DNA of 64,000 nt from Streptomyces sp. YIM 121038 (GCF_006088715.1 NZ_CP030771.1:4846001-4910000); one strand, 5' to 3'. Positions 8,068-17,256 are shown, counted from the stretch's first letter. Program-made: numbers and translations. Notes: generated from the sequence alone by a model not told the origin.

Positions 8068-8970
8068 ATGAGTCTGCGTCTGAGCACCGTGATCCTGCCC
8101 GTGACCCGCTGGCACGAGGACGGCAGGGAGCGCTGGCAGCGCGCCGAGGAGCTGGGCTTCCACACCGCGTACACCTACGACCACCTGTCCTGGCGGACCT
8201 TCCGCGACGGCCCGTGGTTCGGCGCGGTGCCCACGCTGACCGCCGCCGCGGCCGCCACCGAGCGCATCCGTCTGGGCACGCTCGTGACCTCGCCCAACTT
8301 CCGGCACCCGGTCACGCTCGCCAAGGAACTGATCACGCTGGACGACGTGTCGAACGGACGGATCACCCTCGGCATCGGCGCGGGCGGCAACGGCTTCGAC
8401 GCCACCGCGCTGCGCCGCGCCGACGAGGAGCCCTGGACACCCCGTGAACGCGCGGACCACTTCGGAGAGTTCCTGCCGCTGCTCGACCGGCTGCTCACTG
8501 AAGACGCCGTGACCTACGAGGGCGAGCACTACGCGGCGCACGAGGCGCGGAACATCCCGGGCTGTGTGCAGCGCCCCCGGCTGCCGTTCGCGGTGGCCGC
8601 GACGGGGCCGCGCGGCCTGAGGCTCGCCGCCCGGTACGGCCAGGCGTGGGTGACCACCGGCGACCCGAAGATCTTCGCCACGGGCACCCCCGAGGAGTCC
8701 CTGGAGGCCATCCGCGGCCAGGTCGACCGCCTCGGCGCCGCCTGCGAGCAGACCGGCCGCGACCCCGGCGAGCTGCACAAGATCCTGCTCACCGGCTTCA
8801 CGCCGGACCGGCCGCTGGAGTCCTTCGACGCCTTCGTGGAGTTCGCGGGCAAGCACGCCGCGCTCGGCTTCGACGAGATCGTGCTGCACTGGCCGCTGCC
8901 CGGCACGGACTTCGCCGCGGACCAGAAGGTCTTCGAGCGCATCGCGACGGAGGCGCTGGCACAGCTGTAG
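8068..8970 (+). CDS. LLM-class (luciferase-like) flavin-dependent oxidoreductase
   Basis: About 300 residues with the TIM-barrel pattern of F420- or FMN-dependent luciferase-like oxidoreductases. Visible marks are the early ELGFHTAYTYDHL strand, RIRLGTLVTSPNFRHP, the ITLGIGAGGNGFD motif, and GLRLAARYGQAWVTTG near residue 180. Such enzymes reduce or oxidise a range of small molecules; specificity cannot be read from sequence. It seems to be a single-gene unit with its own promoter. Confidence 0.88.
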   Translation: MSLRLSTVILPVTRWHEDGRERWQRAEELGFHTAYTYDHLSWRTFRDGPWFGAVPTLTAAAAATERIRLGTLVTSPNFRHPVTLAKELITLDDVSNGRITLGIGAGGNGFDATALRRADEEPWTPRERADHFGEFLPLLDRLLTEDAVTYEGEHYAAHEARNIPGCVQRPRLPFAVAATGPRGLRLAARYGQAWVTTGDPKIFATGTPEESLEAIRGQVDRLGAACEQTGRDPGELHKILLTGFTPDRPLESFDAFVEFAGKHAALGFDEIVLHWPLPGTDFAADQKVFERIATEALAQL

Positions 8971-9099
8971 CCGACAGCGGGAGCGGCGGGGGCTCGTCCG
9001 CCGTAGCCCGGGGTACGGACGGGGCGTGCGGGGGCGCGTTGTACTCACATGTGCGCCCCGCCACACACCCGTGCGCGCATATGCGGGACAATCAGCTAC

Positions 9100-9984
9100 G
9101 TGACCTCAGCTACCGCCCGGCCCCGGACCCCGGCCCCCTCCGTCCCGCCCCGGCTGATCGCCACGGACCTGGACGGCACGCTGCTGCGCGACGACAAGTC
9201 CGTGTCCGAGCGCACGGTCGCCGCGCTCGCCGCCGCCGAGACCGCGGGGATCGAGGTCTTCTTCGTGACCGGGCGCCCCGCGCGCTGGATGAACGTGGTC
9301 GCCGACCACGTTCACGGCCACGGCCTGGCGATCTGCGCCAACGGCGCGGCGGTCGTCGATCTGCACGGCGGCCCCGGCGCACACCGCTTCACCAAGGTGC
9401 GGGGCCTGAGCGCGCAGAACGCCCTGGAGGTCGTCGAGCTGCTCCGCGCCGCCGCCCCGGGCACGTCCTTCGCCGTCGACCGGACCGGCGGGGTGCACCA
9501 CGAGCCGCACTACCCGCCGCTGCGCATGGACCCCGCGGGCAGCGTGGCGCCCGCCGAGAAGCTCCTCGTGGCGGACGCCGCCTGCGCGGACGAGCCCATC
9601 CTCAAGCTGCTCGCCCACCACCCCGAGATGGCGCCGGACGACTTCCTGGCCCTCGCGCGCGAGGCCGCGGGCGACCGCGCCGAGATCACCCGCTCCAGCC
9701 CGACCGCCCTCCTGGAGATCAGCGCCCCCGGCGTCACCAAGGCGGGCACCCTCGCGCTGTGCTGCGCCGAGCGCGGCATCTCTCCCGACGAGGTCGTGGC
9801 CTTCGGAGACATGCCGAACGACGTGGAGATGCTCTCCTGGGCCGGAGTGTCATACGCGATGGGCAACGCCCATCCCGACGTGATCGCCGCAGCGTCGGGC
9901 CGCACGGTCGCCAACAACGAGGACGGCGTGGCCGTCGTCATCGAACGCATCCTGGCGGACCGCCTCTCCGTAGAGGCCGGTTGA
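9100..9984 (+). CDS. HAD superfamily hydrolase, Cof subfamily (IIB)
   Basis: About 294 residues. Motif I is IATDLDGTLL (nucleophile and acid/base aspartates), motif II is FFVTGRP, and motifs III/IV are the KAGTL lysine and VVAFGDMPNDVEML. The cap between motifs II and III is of the C2B type found in Cof and sugar-phosphate phosphatases. GTG 9100 is chosen because similarity begins right after it; the frame is open to 9049 but encodes no conserved residues. Probable cytosolic phosphatase with a broad phosphorylated-metabolite range. Confidence 0.87.
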   Translation: MTSATARPRTPAPSVPPRLIATDLDGTLLRDDKSVSERTVAALAAAETAGIEVFFVTGRPARWMNVVADHVHGHGLAICANGAAVVDLHGGPGAHRFTKVRGLSAQNALEVVELLRAAAPGTSFAVDRTGGVHHEPHYPPLRMDPAGSVAPAEKLLVADAACADEPILKLLAHHPEMAPDDFLALAREAAGDRAEITRSSPTALLEISAPGVTKAGTLALCCAERGISPDEVVAFGDMPNDVEMLSWAGVSYAMGNAHPDVIAAASGRTVANNEDGVAVVIERILADRLSVEAG

Positions 9985-10045
9985 CCGGGCCGGTGCGCCA
10001 GGAGAGGCCGATCCACCTCTAGGGACGATCAGCGCAGCGGAACGA

Positions 10046-11167
10046 TCACCCCGTAGAGGCCGATTCCAGGTTCACCCCGCGCTCGGCCAGCCACTTCACC
10101 GGGTCCACTCCCGAGCCCAGGTCCGGCGTGAGGCGGGCCTCGAAGTGCAGGTGCGGACCGGTCGAGTTGCCGGTCGTGCCCGCCTGCCCGACCCACTGCC
10201 CGGCGCGGACCGCGTCCCCCTGGTCGACGGTCACGGCCGCCAGGTGCGCGTACTGCGTGTAGTAGCCGTCCCGGTGGCGCACCACGACCTCGATGCCGAA
10301 GCCCCCGCCGCAGGCGACCCGCACCACCCGCCCCGCGCCCACCGCCCGCACCGGGGCGCCGATGTCGACGGCGAAGTCCTGTCCCGTGTGCCGCCGCGCC
10401 CACCGCTCGCCCGCGCTGTCGAAGCCCGCGGACAGCTCGTACGTCTCCACGGGCGTCACCCACGCGCGCGTAGAGGCCGCTTCCGGCTGCTCCAGGCGGA
10501 CGGCGCCCCGGCACTGACCGGCCGCTACGGACGCGTCGGCCTCTCCCTGGAGCGTCCAGCGCGCCGACTCCAGCTTCGTCTCGATGTCCCGTTTGAGGCG
10601 TGCGAGGCGTGCCGTGCGCCGGTCGAGGACGCCGCGCGCCCGCTCCGCCGACCGCCTGGCGGTCGTGAGCCGGGCGGCGGCCCGCTGGGTCTTGGCGACG
10701 GCGTTGGTGACGGCGAGGTCCGCCTGGCCCAGGGCGCGCCTGCCGCGCAGCAGTTCGTCGGGGCTGTCCGCGAGCAGCAGCCGCGCGGTGAGCGGCAGAC
10801 CACCGCCGGTGCGGTACTGGGCGCTGGCCATCCGGCCGAGGTCGTCGTGCAGGACGGCGACCTGGTAGCGCTCCTCGGCGAGCAGCCGGTCGAGCTTCCT
10901 GACGCGGCCGCGCTGGACCTCGGCGGCGCGCCGCTCCCCCTCGTAGCGCTCGGTGGCCTTCGCCGCGTCCTCGTAGAGGCGGGCCACCTCGGCACTGGTG
11001 CCCGACCCGCCGTGGCCGTCCATGGCGCCGGGCCCGTCGGCCTCGCCGGCGGCCGCGGGCGGTGGCGTGCCCAGGGCGAGGAGCGCGCACAGCAGGACCG
11101 GCACGGCGACCAGGCGCCGCGGGCGGCGGGTACGGAGACGGCTCGGGCGGCTCGGACGGGCACACAT
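10046..11167 (-). CDS. Secreted M23 family peptidase with N-terminal coiled coil
   Basis: About 373 residues. A signal peptide is clear: basic RLRTRRPRR, then the core LVAVPVLLCALLAL and an Ala-rich cleavage region near residue 40. Residues about 55-190 are rich in Arg, Ala, Glu and Leu in heptad order, as in EnvC/NlpD-like regulators and mycobacterial cell-separation factors. The C-terminal M23 domain has the zinc ligands in HTGQDFAVD (near residue 257) and HLHFE (near 344), with YAHL between them. It should cut peptidoglycan cross-links or activate a hydrolase outside the cell. ATG 11167 fits the signal peptide; the frame extends upstream without support. Confidence 0.88.
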   Translation of the reverse strand: MCARPSRPSRLRTRRPRRLVAVPVLLCALLALGTPPPAAAGEADGPGAMDGHGGSGTSAEVARLYEDAAKATERYEGERRAAEVQRGRVRKLDRLLAEERYQVAVLHDDLGRMASAQYRTGGGLPLTARLLLADSPDELLRGRRALGQADLAVTNAVAKTQRAAARLTTARRSAERARGVLDRRTARLARLKRDIETKLESARWTLQGEADASVAAGQCRGAVRLEQPEAASTRAWVTPVETYELSAGFDSAGERWARRHTGQDFAVDIGAPVRAVGAGRVVRVACGGGFGIEVVVRHRDGYYTQYAHLAAVTVDQGDAVRAGQWVGQAGTTGNSTGPHLHFEARLTPDLGSGVDPVKWLAERGVNLESASTG

Positions 11168-11306
11168 GACTCGGATCGTTGCCCCCACGCGCGCGTGCTG
11201 CCCTGCGGACTCGTACGCGCGGGGGACCGGGTGACCCGTACGGCGCACCCCCGTACCGCCGATCAGCGGCCGCTCGTAAGCGTCTGAGCGCCGAACGGCC
11301 GTCGGG

Positions 11307-11388
11307 GCGTACGCGCCGAGCGCCGGACGCGGGGGAGGCGCACGCACCGAGCGTCGGACAACCGGGGAGGCGTACGCGTCTGAGTGCC
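11307..11388. repeat. Imperfect ~32-bp tandem repeat upstream of the M23 peptidase gene
   Basis: Unit A covers 11307-11337, unit B 11338-11369 and a partial third copy 11370-11388. Each begins GCGYACGC and the first two end GGGGGAG or CGGGGAG. The repeat lies between the peptidase promoter side and the stop of the sensor-kinase gene. No coding or regulatory role is recognised. Confidence 0.55.
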
Positions 11389-11415
11389 AGTCAGCGGCCG
11401 GGCGCGGGCCGGGCT

Positions 11416-13374
11416 TCAGTGCGGCGCCTGCCACACCACCGTCGTGCCGCCGCCGTCCTCACCGATGCCCGGCCCGTACCAGCTGGAGCCGCCCAGGGAC
11501 TCGGCCCGCCGCTTGAGGTTCTTCAGGCCGCTGCGGCGACCGCCCTCGGTGATGCCCACACCGTCGTCGGCCACTGTCAGGCGCACGCCCTGGCGGCCGT
11601 CGGGCAGCACGTGGGTGGCGTCGACGACGACGTCGATGCGGTCGGCGCCCGCGTGCCGGAACGCGTTCGACAGGGCCTCTCGCAGGGCCGCGATGAGGTT
11701 CTTGCCGGTGAGCTCGCCGACGACCGTGTCGACGGGCCCCAGGAAGCGGTGCGAAGGCTTGAAACCGAGCGGCACGGCCGCCATGTTGATCTCGCGCAGG
11801 ACCCGGGTCCGCAGCCCCGAAGGCGCCTCGGCGGGCCCCTGCTGGAGCGCGAAGATCGCGGTGCGGATCTCCTGGATGGTCACGTCCAGCTCGTCGACGG
11901 CCTTGCCGACGCCCCTGATCACCTCGGGCACCACGGACCTGCGCTGGGCGCTCTCCAGCATCATCCCGGTGGCGAAGAGCCGCTGGATGACCAGGTCGTG
12001 CAGGTCCCGGGCGATGCGGTCGCGGTCCTCGTACACCGCGAGCCGCTCCCGGTCGCGCTGCGCCTCGGCCATCATCAGGGCGAGCGCGGCCTGCGAGGCG
12101 AACTGGGTGGCGAGCGTCCGCTCCACCTCGGTGAACGGCCGTCCCCCACGCGCGCGTGGGGTGACGAGGGTCCCCAGGACCCGGCCGTCGCTCTGGAGGG
12201 GCAGCATCATCACGGGCCCGTACCCGCGCGCGAGGTCCGTCATGATGCGCGGGTCGGTCGCCGCGTCGTCGATGAACACCGCCTGCCCGTCGAGGAGGTC
12301 GGCGATGATGCGGCTCTCCGGGGGGACGGTGACGCCGAGCGCCCCGTTGGGCTCGTCCGAGGAGACGGCGACGATCTCCATGCCGCCCTCGTCGTCCGGG
12401 AGCAGCACGATCCCCGCCGCCGAGTCCGCGAGGTGCCGGGCCTGCTCCGCGACGACCGCGAGGGCGTCCTCCGCGTCGGAGCCCGAGAGCAGCGCCGTGG
12501 TGACCGCCACGGAGCCGTCGATCCACCGCTCGCGCTGCTTGGCGGCCTCGTACAGGCGGGCGTTGCCGATCGCGATGCCCGCCTCCGTGGCGAGCACCCG
12601 CACCATGTGCATGTCGTAGTCGTTGAACTCGGCGGCCTCCCCGGGGGCCGCCGGGGTGCGCTTCTCCGTGAGGTACAGGTTCCCGAAGATCTCGCCCTGG
12701 ACGCGGATCGGCACCCCCAGGAAGGTGCGCATCGGCGGGTGGTGGGCGGGGAAGCCGCAGGAGCGCGGGTCGGCGGAGAGGTCGGCGAGGCACAGCGTCT
12801 CGGGCTGGTGGATGAGCGCGCCGAGCAGTCCGCGGTGGCCGTCGGGCAGGTGGCCGATGCGCTCGGCGGTGGCCTCGTCGATGCCGAAGGAGACGAAGTC
12901 CGCGAGCCCCTCGCCGTCCTCGGCCACGACGCCGATCGCGGCGTAGCGGGCGTTCGTCAGCTTGGCCGCGGTCTCGCAGATGCGGTTCAGGGTCGTGTGC
13001 AGCTCCAGCCCCGCGCCGACGGACCGCATCGCCTCCAGGAGCTGCGGTACGCGCGCGGTGAGCTCCGTGGAGAGCCCCTGAAGACTGCGACTGGCCCGCG
13101 CGACGGCCTCGGCCGGGTCGGTGGGGCCGGGTGGACTGGCGGGGCTGGTGGGGTCAGCCTGACCAGTGGGGCCGGGTGGGCCCGAGGAGCCGGACAGTTC
13201 AGCGGGGCCGGGTGAGCCCGACACCCCCGGTGAGCCCGACGCTCCAGGCGGGCCGAGGGCACCCGACGCGCCGCCAGCGCCCCTGGACGGCCCCGTCCCG
13301 CCCCCGGACGCGCCTGCCGGGGCCGACGCGCCTTCGGAAGGCGGCGGCGCGGCGGAGGCCGGGGGGACGGACAT
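11416..13374 (-). CDS. Orphan sensor histidine kinase with two GAF domains and a collagen-like N-terminus
   Basis: About 652 residues. Residues 1-105 are low complexity with many Gly-X-Y triplets such as GPPGASGSPGVSGSPG. Two GAF domains follow (about 130-275 and 295-445). A HisKA_3 dimerisation domain carries the phospho-acceptor His459 in RIARDLHDLV, and the C-terminal HATPase domain ends with VADDGVGI and GLKNLKRRAESLGG. The order GAF-GAF-HisKA_3-HATPase is that of mycobacterial DevS/DosT redox and gas sensors; whether haem binds here cannot be seen. There is no response regulator next to it. It is just downstream of the cytochrome bd operon, which suggests, but does not prove, a respiration-related signal. 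Confidence 0.85.
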   Translation of the reverse strand: MSVPPASAAPPPSEGASAPAGASGGGTGPSRGAGGASGALGPPGASGSPGVSGSPGPAELSGSSGPPGPTGQADPTSPASPPGPTDPAEAVARASRSLQGLSTELTARVPQLLEAMRSVGAGLELHTTLNRICETAAKLTNARYAAIGVVAEDGEGLADFVSFGIDEATAERIGHLPDGHRGLLGALIHQPETLCLADLSADPRSCGFPAHHPPMRTFLGVPIRVQGEIFGNLYLTEKRTPAAPGEAAEFNDYDMHMVRVLATEAGIAIGNARLYEAAKQRERWIDGSVAVTTALLSGSDAEDALAVVAEQARHLADSAAGIVLLPDDEGGMEIVAVSSDEPNGALGVTVPPESRIIADLLDGQAVFIDDAATDPRIMTDLARGYGPVMMLPLQSDGRVLGTLVTPRARGGRPFTEVERTLATQFASQAALALMMAEAQRDRERLAVYEDRDRIARDLHDLVIQRLFATGMMLESAQRRSVVPEVIRGVGKAVDELDVTIQEIRTAIFALQQGPAEAPSGLRTRVLREINMAAVPLGFKPSHRFLGPVDTVVGELTGKNLIAALREALSNAFRHAGADRIDVVVDATHVLPDGRQGVRLTVADDGVGITEGGRRSGLKNLKRRAESLGGSSWYGPGIGEDGGGTTVVWQAPH

Positions 13375-13444
13375 GCCTTGAGCGTAGTTAGTCCGTTTTG
13401 CCGTGGCACGCCGAGGCGGCGCCGCCGTCGGCCGCCACGCCGCC

Positions 13445-13510
13445 CCAGGGCCCAGCCCAAGCCCCGGCCCCGGCCTCACCCCCAGCCCCAGCCCCGGCCC
13501 CAGCCCCGGC
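13445..13510 (-). repeat. G-rich tandem repeat with G-quadruplex potential
   Basis: On the minus strand the tract consists of GGGG runs separated by two bases (CT, CC, CT, CT and so on), with at least eight G-runs in 66 bases. It lies between the cydCD stop (13520) and the sensor kinase start (13374), so it is in the leader of the kinase transcript or in read-through from cydCD. Such spacing is ideal for stable quadruplexes in DNA or RNA. Confidence 0.65.
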
Positions 13511-13519
13511 GCCATGACG

Positions 13520-16500
13520 TCAGCCGACCGCGTGCGTCAGCAGGTCCGCCGCCGCCTCGCGCTCCCGCATCCGCCGCAGCGGCCCCTCGACGGCCACCAG
13601 CTCCTCGTACGCGCCGCGCTGCACGACGTGACCGGCCTCCAGCACGATCACCTCGTCAACTATGTCCAGTCCGGCGAGACGGTGCGTGATGAGCAGCGTC
13701 GTCCGCCCCTCGGTGGCCGCGAGCAGATCGGCGGTGAGGGCGTCGGCCGTCGGCAGGTCGAGGTGTTCGGCGGGCTCGTCGAGGACGAGGACGGGAAAGT
13801 CCGCGAGGAGCGCGCGGGCCAGCGCGAGCCGCTGTCGTTGGCCTCCGGAGAGGCGGGCCCCGTGCTCGCCGACGAGCGTGTCCAGGCCGTCCGGCAGGGA
13901 CCGCACCCAGCCGTCGAGCCGGGCGCGCGCCAGGGCCCCGTACAGCTCGTCGTCGCTCGCGTCCCTGCGGGCGAGCAGCAGGTTCTCGCGCACGGAGCTG
14001 TCGAAGACGTGCGCGTCCTGCGCGCACAGGCCGACCAGGCGCCGCACGTCGTCACCGTCGAGCCGGGAGGTGTCGGTGTCACCGAGGGCGTACGTCCCCT
14101 CGTACGCGCCCAGGAAGCGCAGCAGGACGTGGGCGAGCGTGGTCTTGCCCGAGCCGGAGGGGCCGACGACGGCGACGCGGCGGCCGCGTTCGAGGGCCAG
14201 GGACACGCCCGCGAGCGCGTCCCGCTCCTGCCCCTCGTAGCGGGCCCGCAGACCGTCGAGGCGCAGCGGGAAGGGCGAGCGCGGCGCCCGGGGCTCCCCG
14301 GTCCCGGGAGCGGCCGAGGACGCCGGGCGGGGGTCCGGCAGCGGGTCGGGCGCGTCCAGGACCTCGTAGACCCGCTCGGCGCTCTTCCTGACGCGCTGGC
14401 GGTACTGCACGGCCAGCGGCAGCCCCATCACGGCCTCGAACGCGGCGAGCGGCGTCAGGACGACCACGGCGAGCGCGATGCCGCCGAGCCGTCCGTCGTG
14501 CACGCCCTGGACGCCGACGACCGCCGCGGCGGCCACGGTGAGGCCCGTCGCGAGCGCGCCGAGCCCGTCGCCGAGCGCGGTGGCGCTCGCCGTCCGGGAC
14601 GCGATCCGGGTCAGCTCGGCGTCGGCGTCCTGAACGTGCGCGGTACGGCGCCGCAGCGCGCCCGCGACCGTCAACTCGGCCGTCCCCGTGAGCAGATCGG
14701 CCACACGGGTGGCGAGCACCCCGCGCGCGGGGGCCAGCTTCCGCTCCGCGCGGCGGGCCACGGCACCGCTGACCAGCGGCACCCCGACCCCGGCGACCAA
14801 CAGGCCGACGGCGAGCACCGCGCCCGCCTCCGGCAGCAGCCAGGCCGTGAAGCCGACCGCGCCGACGCTCACGACCGCGGCGGCGCCGGCGGGCAGCAGC
14901 CAGCGCAGCCAGTAGTCCTGGAGCGCGTCCACGTCGGCGACGAGCCGGGACAGCAGATCACCGCGGCGCGTGCCGCGCAGCCCCGCGGGGGCGAGGCGTT
15001 CGAGGCGCCGGAACACGGTGACCCGCATGTCGGCCAGCATCCGCAGCACCGCGTCGTGCGACACCAGGCGCTCGGCGTAGCGGAAGCAGGCCCGCCCGAT
15101 GCCGAAGGCGCGGGTCGCCGTGACGGCGATCATCAGGTACATCACGGGCGGCTGCTCCGAGGCCCGCGAGATCAGCCAGCCGGAGGTGGCCATGAGGCCC
15201 ACGGCGCAGCCCAGCGCGAGGCTGCCGAGCAGCAGGGCGAGGCTCAGCCGCCCCCTGCGGGGACGCGCCACGGCCCGCACCCGCGCGAGGACACCGCCCT
15301 TCGGACGGGTCTCCTCCCACGCACCCGACTCCCACGCACCCGACTCCCGCGCGCCCGATTCCCGCGTCCCCGGATCCCGCGTCCCCGGATCCCGCGAGCC
15401 CGGCTCTCGCGCCCCCGAATCCCACGCGCCCGATTCCCGCGCCCGCGCCCCCGAATCCGACTCACCCGGCTCACCCGGCTCACCCGGCTCCCCCGAGCCC
15501 GACCGCTCCCCGAGCACCGCACGGCCCCCGTCGAGAGCGACAGCGTGCTCCCCGTAGTGGTCCACCGGCCCGGTGGACATCCCAGGCGAGCGCAACGCCC
15601 CCCGCGAGCCCGCCGTTTCGGCGGCCCCCACCCGGACCACCCGGTCCGCGACGGCCAGTAGCGCGGGCCGGTGCACGACCAGCACCACGGTCCGCCCCAC
15701 GGCCAGCCGCCGCACGGCCTCGACGACCCCTGCCTCGGTCGCCCCGTCCAGGGCGGCGGTCGGCTCGTCGAGCAGCACCACGGGCCGGTCAGCGAGGAAC
15801 GCCCGCGCCAGCGCGACCCGCTGCCGCTGCCCGGCGGAGAGCCCTGCCCCGTCCTCACCGAGGGCGGTCCTTGCCCCCAGCGGCAGGGCGTCCACGAACT
15901 CCAGCGCCCCGGCCGCGCGCAGGGCCTCCCGCACCGCCCCGTCCTCCGCGTCCGGCCGCGCGAGCCGTACGTTCTCGGCGATGGACCCCGCGAACAGATG
16001 CGGCCGCTGCGGCACCCACGCCACCTGCTCCCGCCACCGCTCCAGGGACACGTCCGCCAGGTCCGCGTCACCGACGCGCACCCGCCCCGCGGAGGGCTCG
16101 ACGAAACCGAGCAGTACGTTCAGCAGGGTCGACTTGCCGCAGCCGCTGGGCCCGACCAGGGCAACGGTCTCCCCGCGCCCGACGGTGAACGAGACCCCGC
16201 TGACGGCGTCCGCCGCCCGGCCCGGGTAGCGGACGGCCAGGCCCTCCACGCTCAGCGGGCCCGCGGGCACCGGCGCGCTCCCCCCGGGCGGAACGGGCGT
16301 CTCCAGGACCTCGAAGATCTCCTCCGCCGCGGCGAGCCCCTCCGCCGCCGCGTGGTACCGCGCGCCGACCTGCCGCAGCGGCAAGTAGGCCTCGGGCGCG
16401 AGGATCAGGATGACCAGGCCGTCGTACAGCGCCATGTCGCCGTGCACGAGCCGCATGCCGATGGTGACCGCCACCAGGGCCACGGAGATGGTGGCGAGCA

Positions 16501-17248
16501 GCTCCAGGGCGAACGACGACAGGAACGCGATGCGCAGCGTCCGCATGGTCGCCCGCCGGTACTCCCCGGTGATCTTGCGGATCGCCTCGGCCTGCGCCTT
16601 GGCACGGCCGAACACCTTGAGGGTCGGCAGGCCCGCCACCACATCGAGGAAGTGACCCGAAAGGCGCGAGAGGAGCCGCCACTGGCGGTCCATCCGGGCC
16701 TGGGTCGCCCAGCCGATCAGGATCATGAAGACCGGGATCAGCGGCAGCGTGCCGGTGATGATCGCCGCCGACACCCAGTCCTCGGTGACGACGCGCGCGA
16801 GCACCGCCACCGGGACCACCACCGCGAGTCCCAGCTGCGGCAGATAGCGCGAGAAGTAGTCGTCGAGCGCGTCCACGCCCCGGGTGGCCAGATTGATCAG
16901 CGACCCCGTCCGCTGCCCTGTCAGCCACCCGGGTCCCAGCGCCCCGGCCCGCTCGACGAGCCGACGCCGCAGCTCCGACTTGACCGCCGCGCTGGCCCGG
17001 TGCGCGGCGAGTTCGGTCAGCCAGGCCACGATCCCCCGGCCCACGGCCACCGCCGTGAGCAGCAGGATCGGGGTGCGCAACTCGCCCACCGCAAGCCCGC
17101 GCTGGAAGGAGCCCACCACGATCTCGGCGATGAGCATCGCCTGGGCCACGACGAGCCCCGCCCCGGCGAGGCCGAGAACCACCACCGCGGCCAGGAAGAA
17201 GCGGGTGGCACGGGCGTACCGGAGCAGGCGCGGGTCGATTGGTTTCAC
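13520..17248 (-). CDS. cydCD: CydCD fusion: cytochrome bd assembly ABC transporter
   Basis: About 1242 residues, a fusion of the CydD and CydC half-transporters. Each half has six membrane helices and a nucleotide-binding domain: Walker A GPSGCGKST near residue 365 with signature LSAGQRQR, and GPSGSGKTT near 1030 with LSGGQRQR. It exports thiols (glutathione or cysteine in E. coli) and is needed to assemble cytochrome bd. The halves are joined by a repetitive Glu-Ser-Gly-Ala-Arg linker at about 580-650. Start: GGAGG at 17260-17264 gives 11 bases to GTG 17248 but only 2 to GTG 17257, so 17248 is chosen. This GTG is the second half of the CACGTG centre of a parS site. Last gene of the cyd operon. 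Confidence 0.93.
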   Translation of the reverse strand: MKPIDPRLLRYARATRFFLAAVVVLGLAGAGLVVAQAMLIAEIVVGSFQRGLAVGELRTPILLLTAVAVGRGIVAWLTELAAHRASAAVKSELRRRLVERAGALGPGWLTGQRTGSLINLATRGVDALDDYFSRYLPQLGLAVVVPVAVLARVVTEDWVSAAIITGTLPLIPVFMILIGWATQARMDRQWRLLSRLSGHFLDVVAGLPTLKVFGRAKAQAEAIRKITGEYRRATMRTLRIAFLSSFALELLATISVALVAVTIGMRLVHGDMALYDGLVILILAPEAYLPLRQVGARYHAAAEGLAAAEEIFEVLETPVPPGGSAPVPAGPLSVEGLAVRYPGRAADAVSGVSFTVGRGETVALVGPSGCGKSTLLNVLLGFVEPSAGRVRVGDADLADVSLERWREQVAWVPQRPHLFAGSIAENVRLARPDAEDGAVREALRAAGALEFVDALPLGARTALGEDGAGLSAGQRQRVALARAFLADRPVVLLDEPTAALDGATEAGVVEAVRRLAVGRTVVLVVHRPALLAVADRVVRVGAAETAGSRGALRSPGMSTGPVDHYGEHAVALDGGRAVLGERSGSGEPGEPGEPGESDSGARARESGAWDSGAREPGSRDPGTRDPGTRESGARESGAWESGAWEETRPKGGVLARVRAVARPRRGRLSLALLLGSLALGCAVGLMATSGWLISRASEQPPVMYLMIAVTATRAFGIGRACFRYAERLVSHDAVLRMLADMRVTVFRRLERLAPAGLRGTRRGDLLSRLVADVDALQDYWLRWLLPAGAAAVVSVGAVGFTAWLLPEAGAVLAVGLLVAGVGVPLVSGAVARRAERKLAPARGVLATRVADLLTGTAELTVAGALRRRTAHVQDADAELTRIASRTASATALGDGLGALATGLTVAAAAVVGVQGVHDGRLGGIALAVVVLTPLAAFEAVMGLPLAVQYRQRVRKSAERVYEVLDAPDPLPDPRPASSAAPGTGEPRAPRSPFPLRLDGLRARYEGQERDALAGVSLALERGRRVAVVGPSGSGKTTLAHVLLRFLGAYEGTYALGDTDTSRLDGDDVRRLVGLCAQDAHVFDSSVRENLLLARRDASDDELYGALARARLDGWVRSLPDGLDTLVGEHGARLSGGQRQRLALARALLADFPVLVLDEPAEHLDLPTADALTADLLAATEGRTTLLITHRLAGLDIVDEVIVLEAGHVVQRGAYEELVAVEGPLRRMREREAAADLLTHAVG
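15315..15500. repeat. Tandem 15-bp repeats encoding the CydCD inter-domain linker
   Basis: Units of 15 bases of the form CCCGCGNNCCCGGAT/CCCACGCNCCCGAYT repeat about nine times, followed by three copies of a 9-base unit CTCACCCGG. They encode five-residue units such as ESGAW, EPGSR and DPGTR on the minus strand, then GEP. All variation keeps the reading frame, so the tract is a flexible, in-frame linker rather than a disruption. Confidence 0.75.
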
Positions 17249-17256
17249 GTGAAACA
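17241..17256. other. parS: parS site at the cydCD start
   Basis: GGTTTCACGTGAAACA matches the Streptomyces ParB-binding palindrome TGTTTCACGTGAAACA at 15 of 16 positions. It lies between cydB and cydCD, and its centre contains the cydCD start codon. Confidence 0.85.

Noticed and set aside
11179..13215. 678-residue open frame on the plus strand
   Set aside because: Antisense to the sensor kinase gene, whose domains are clear; composition is that of a shadow frame.
15315..15500. CRISPR-like array
   Set aside because: Units are 15 bases with no unique spacers, and they lie in frame in the CydCD linker.
13403..15661. 752-residue open frame on the plus strand
   Set aside because: Antisense to cydCD; no domain recognised and repeats follow from the opposite strand.
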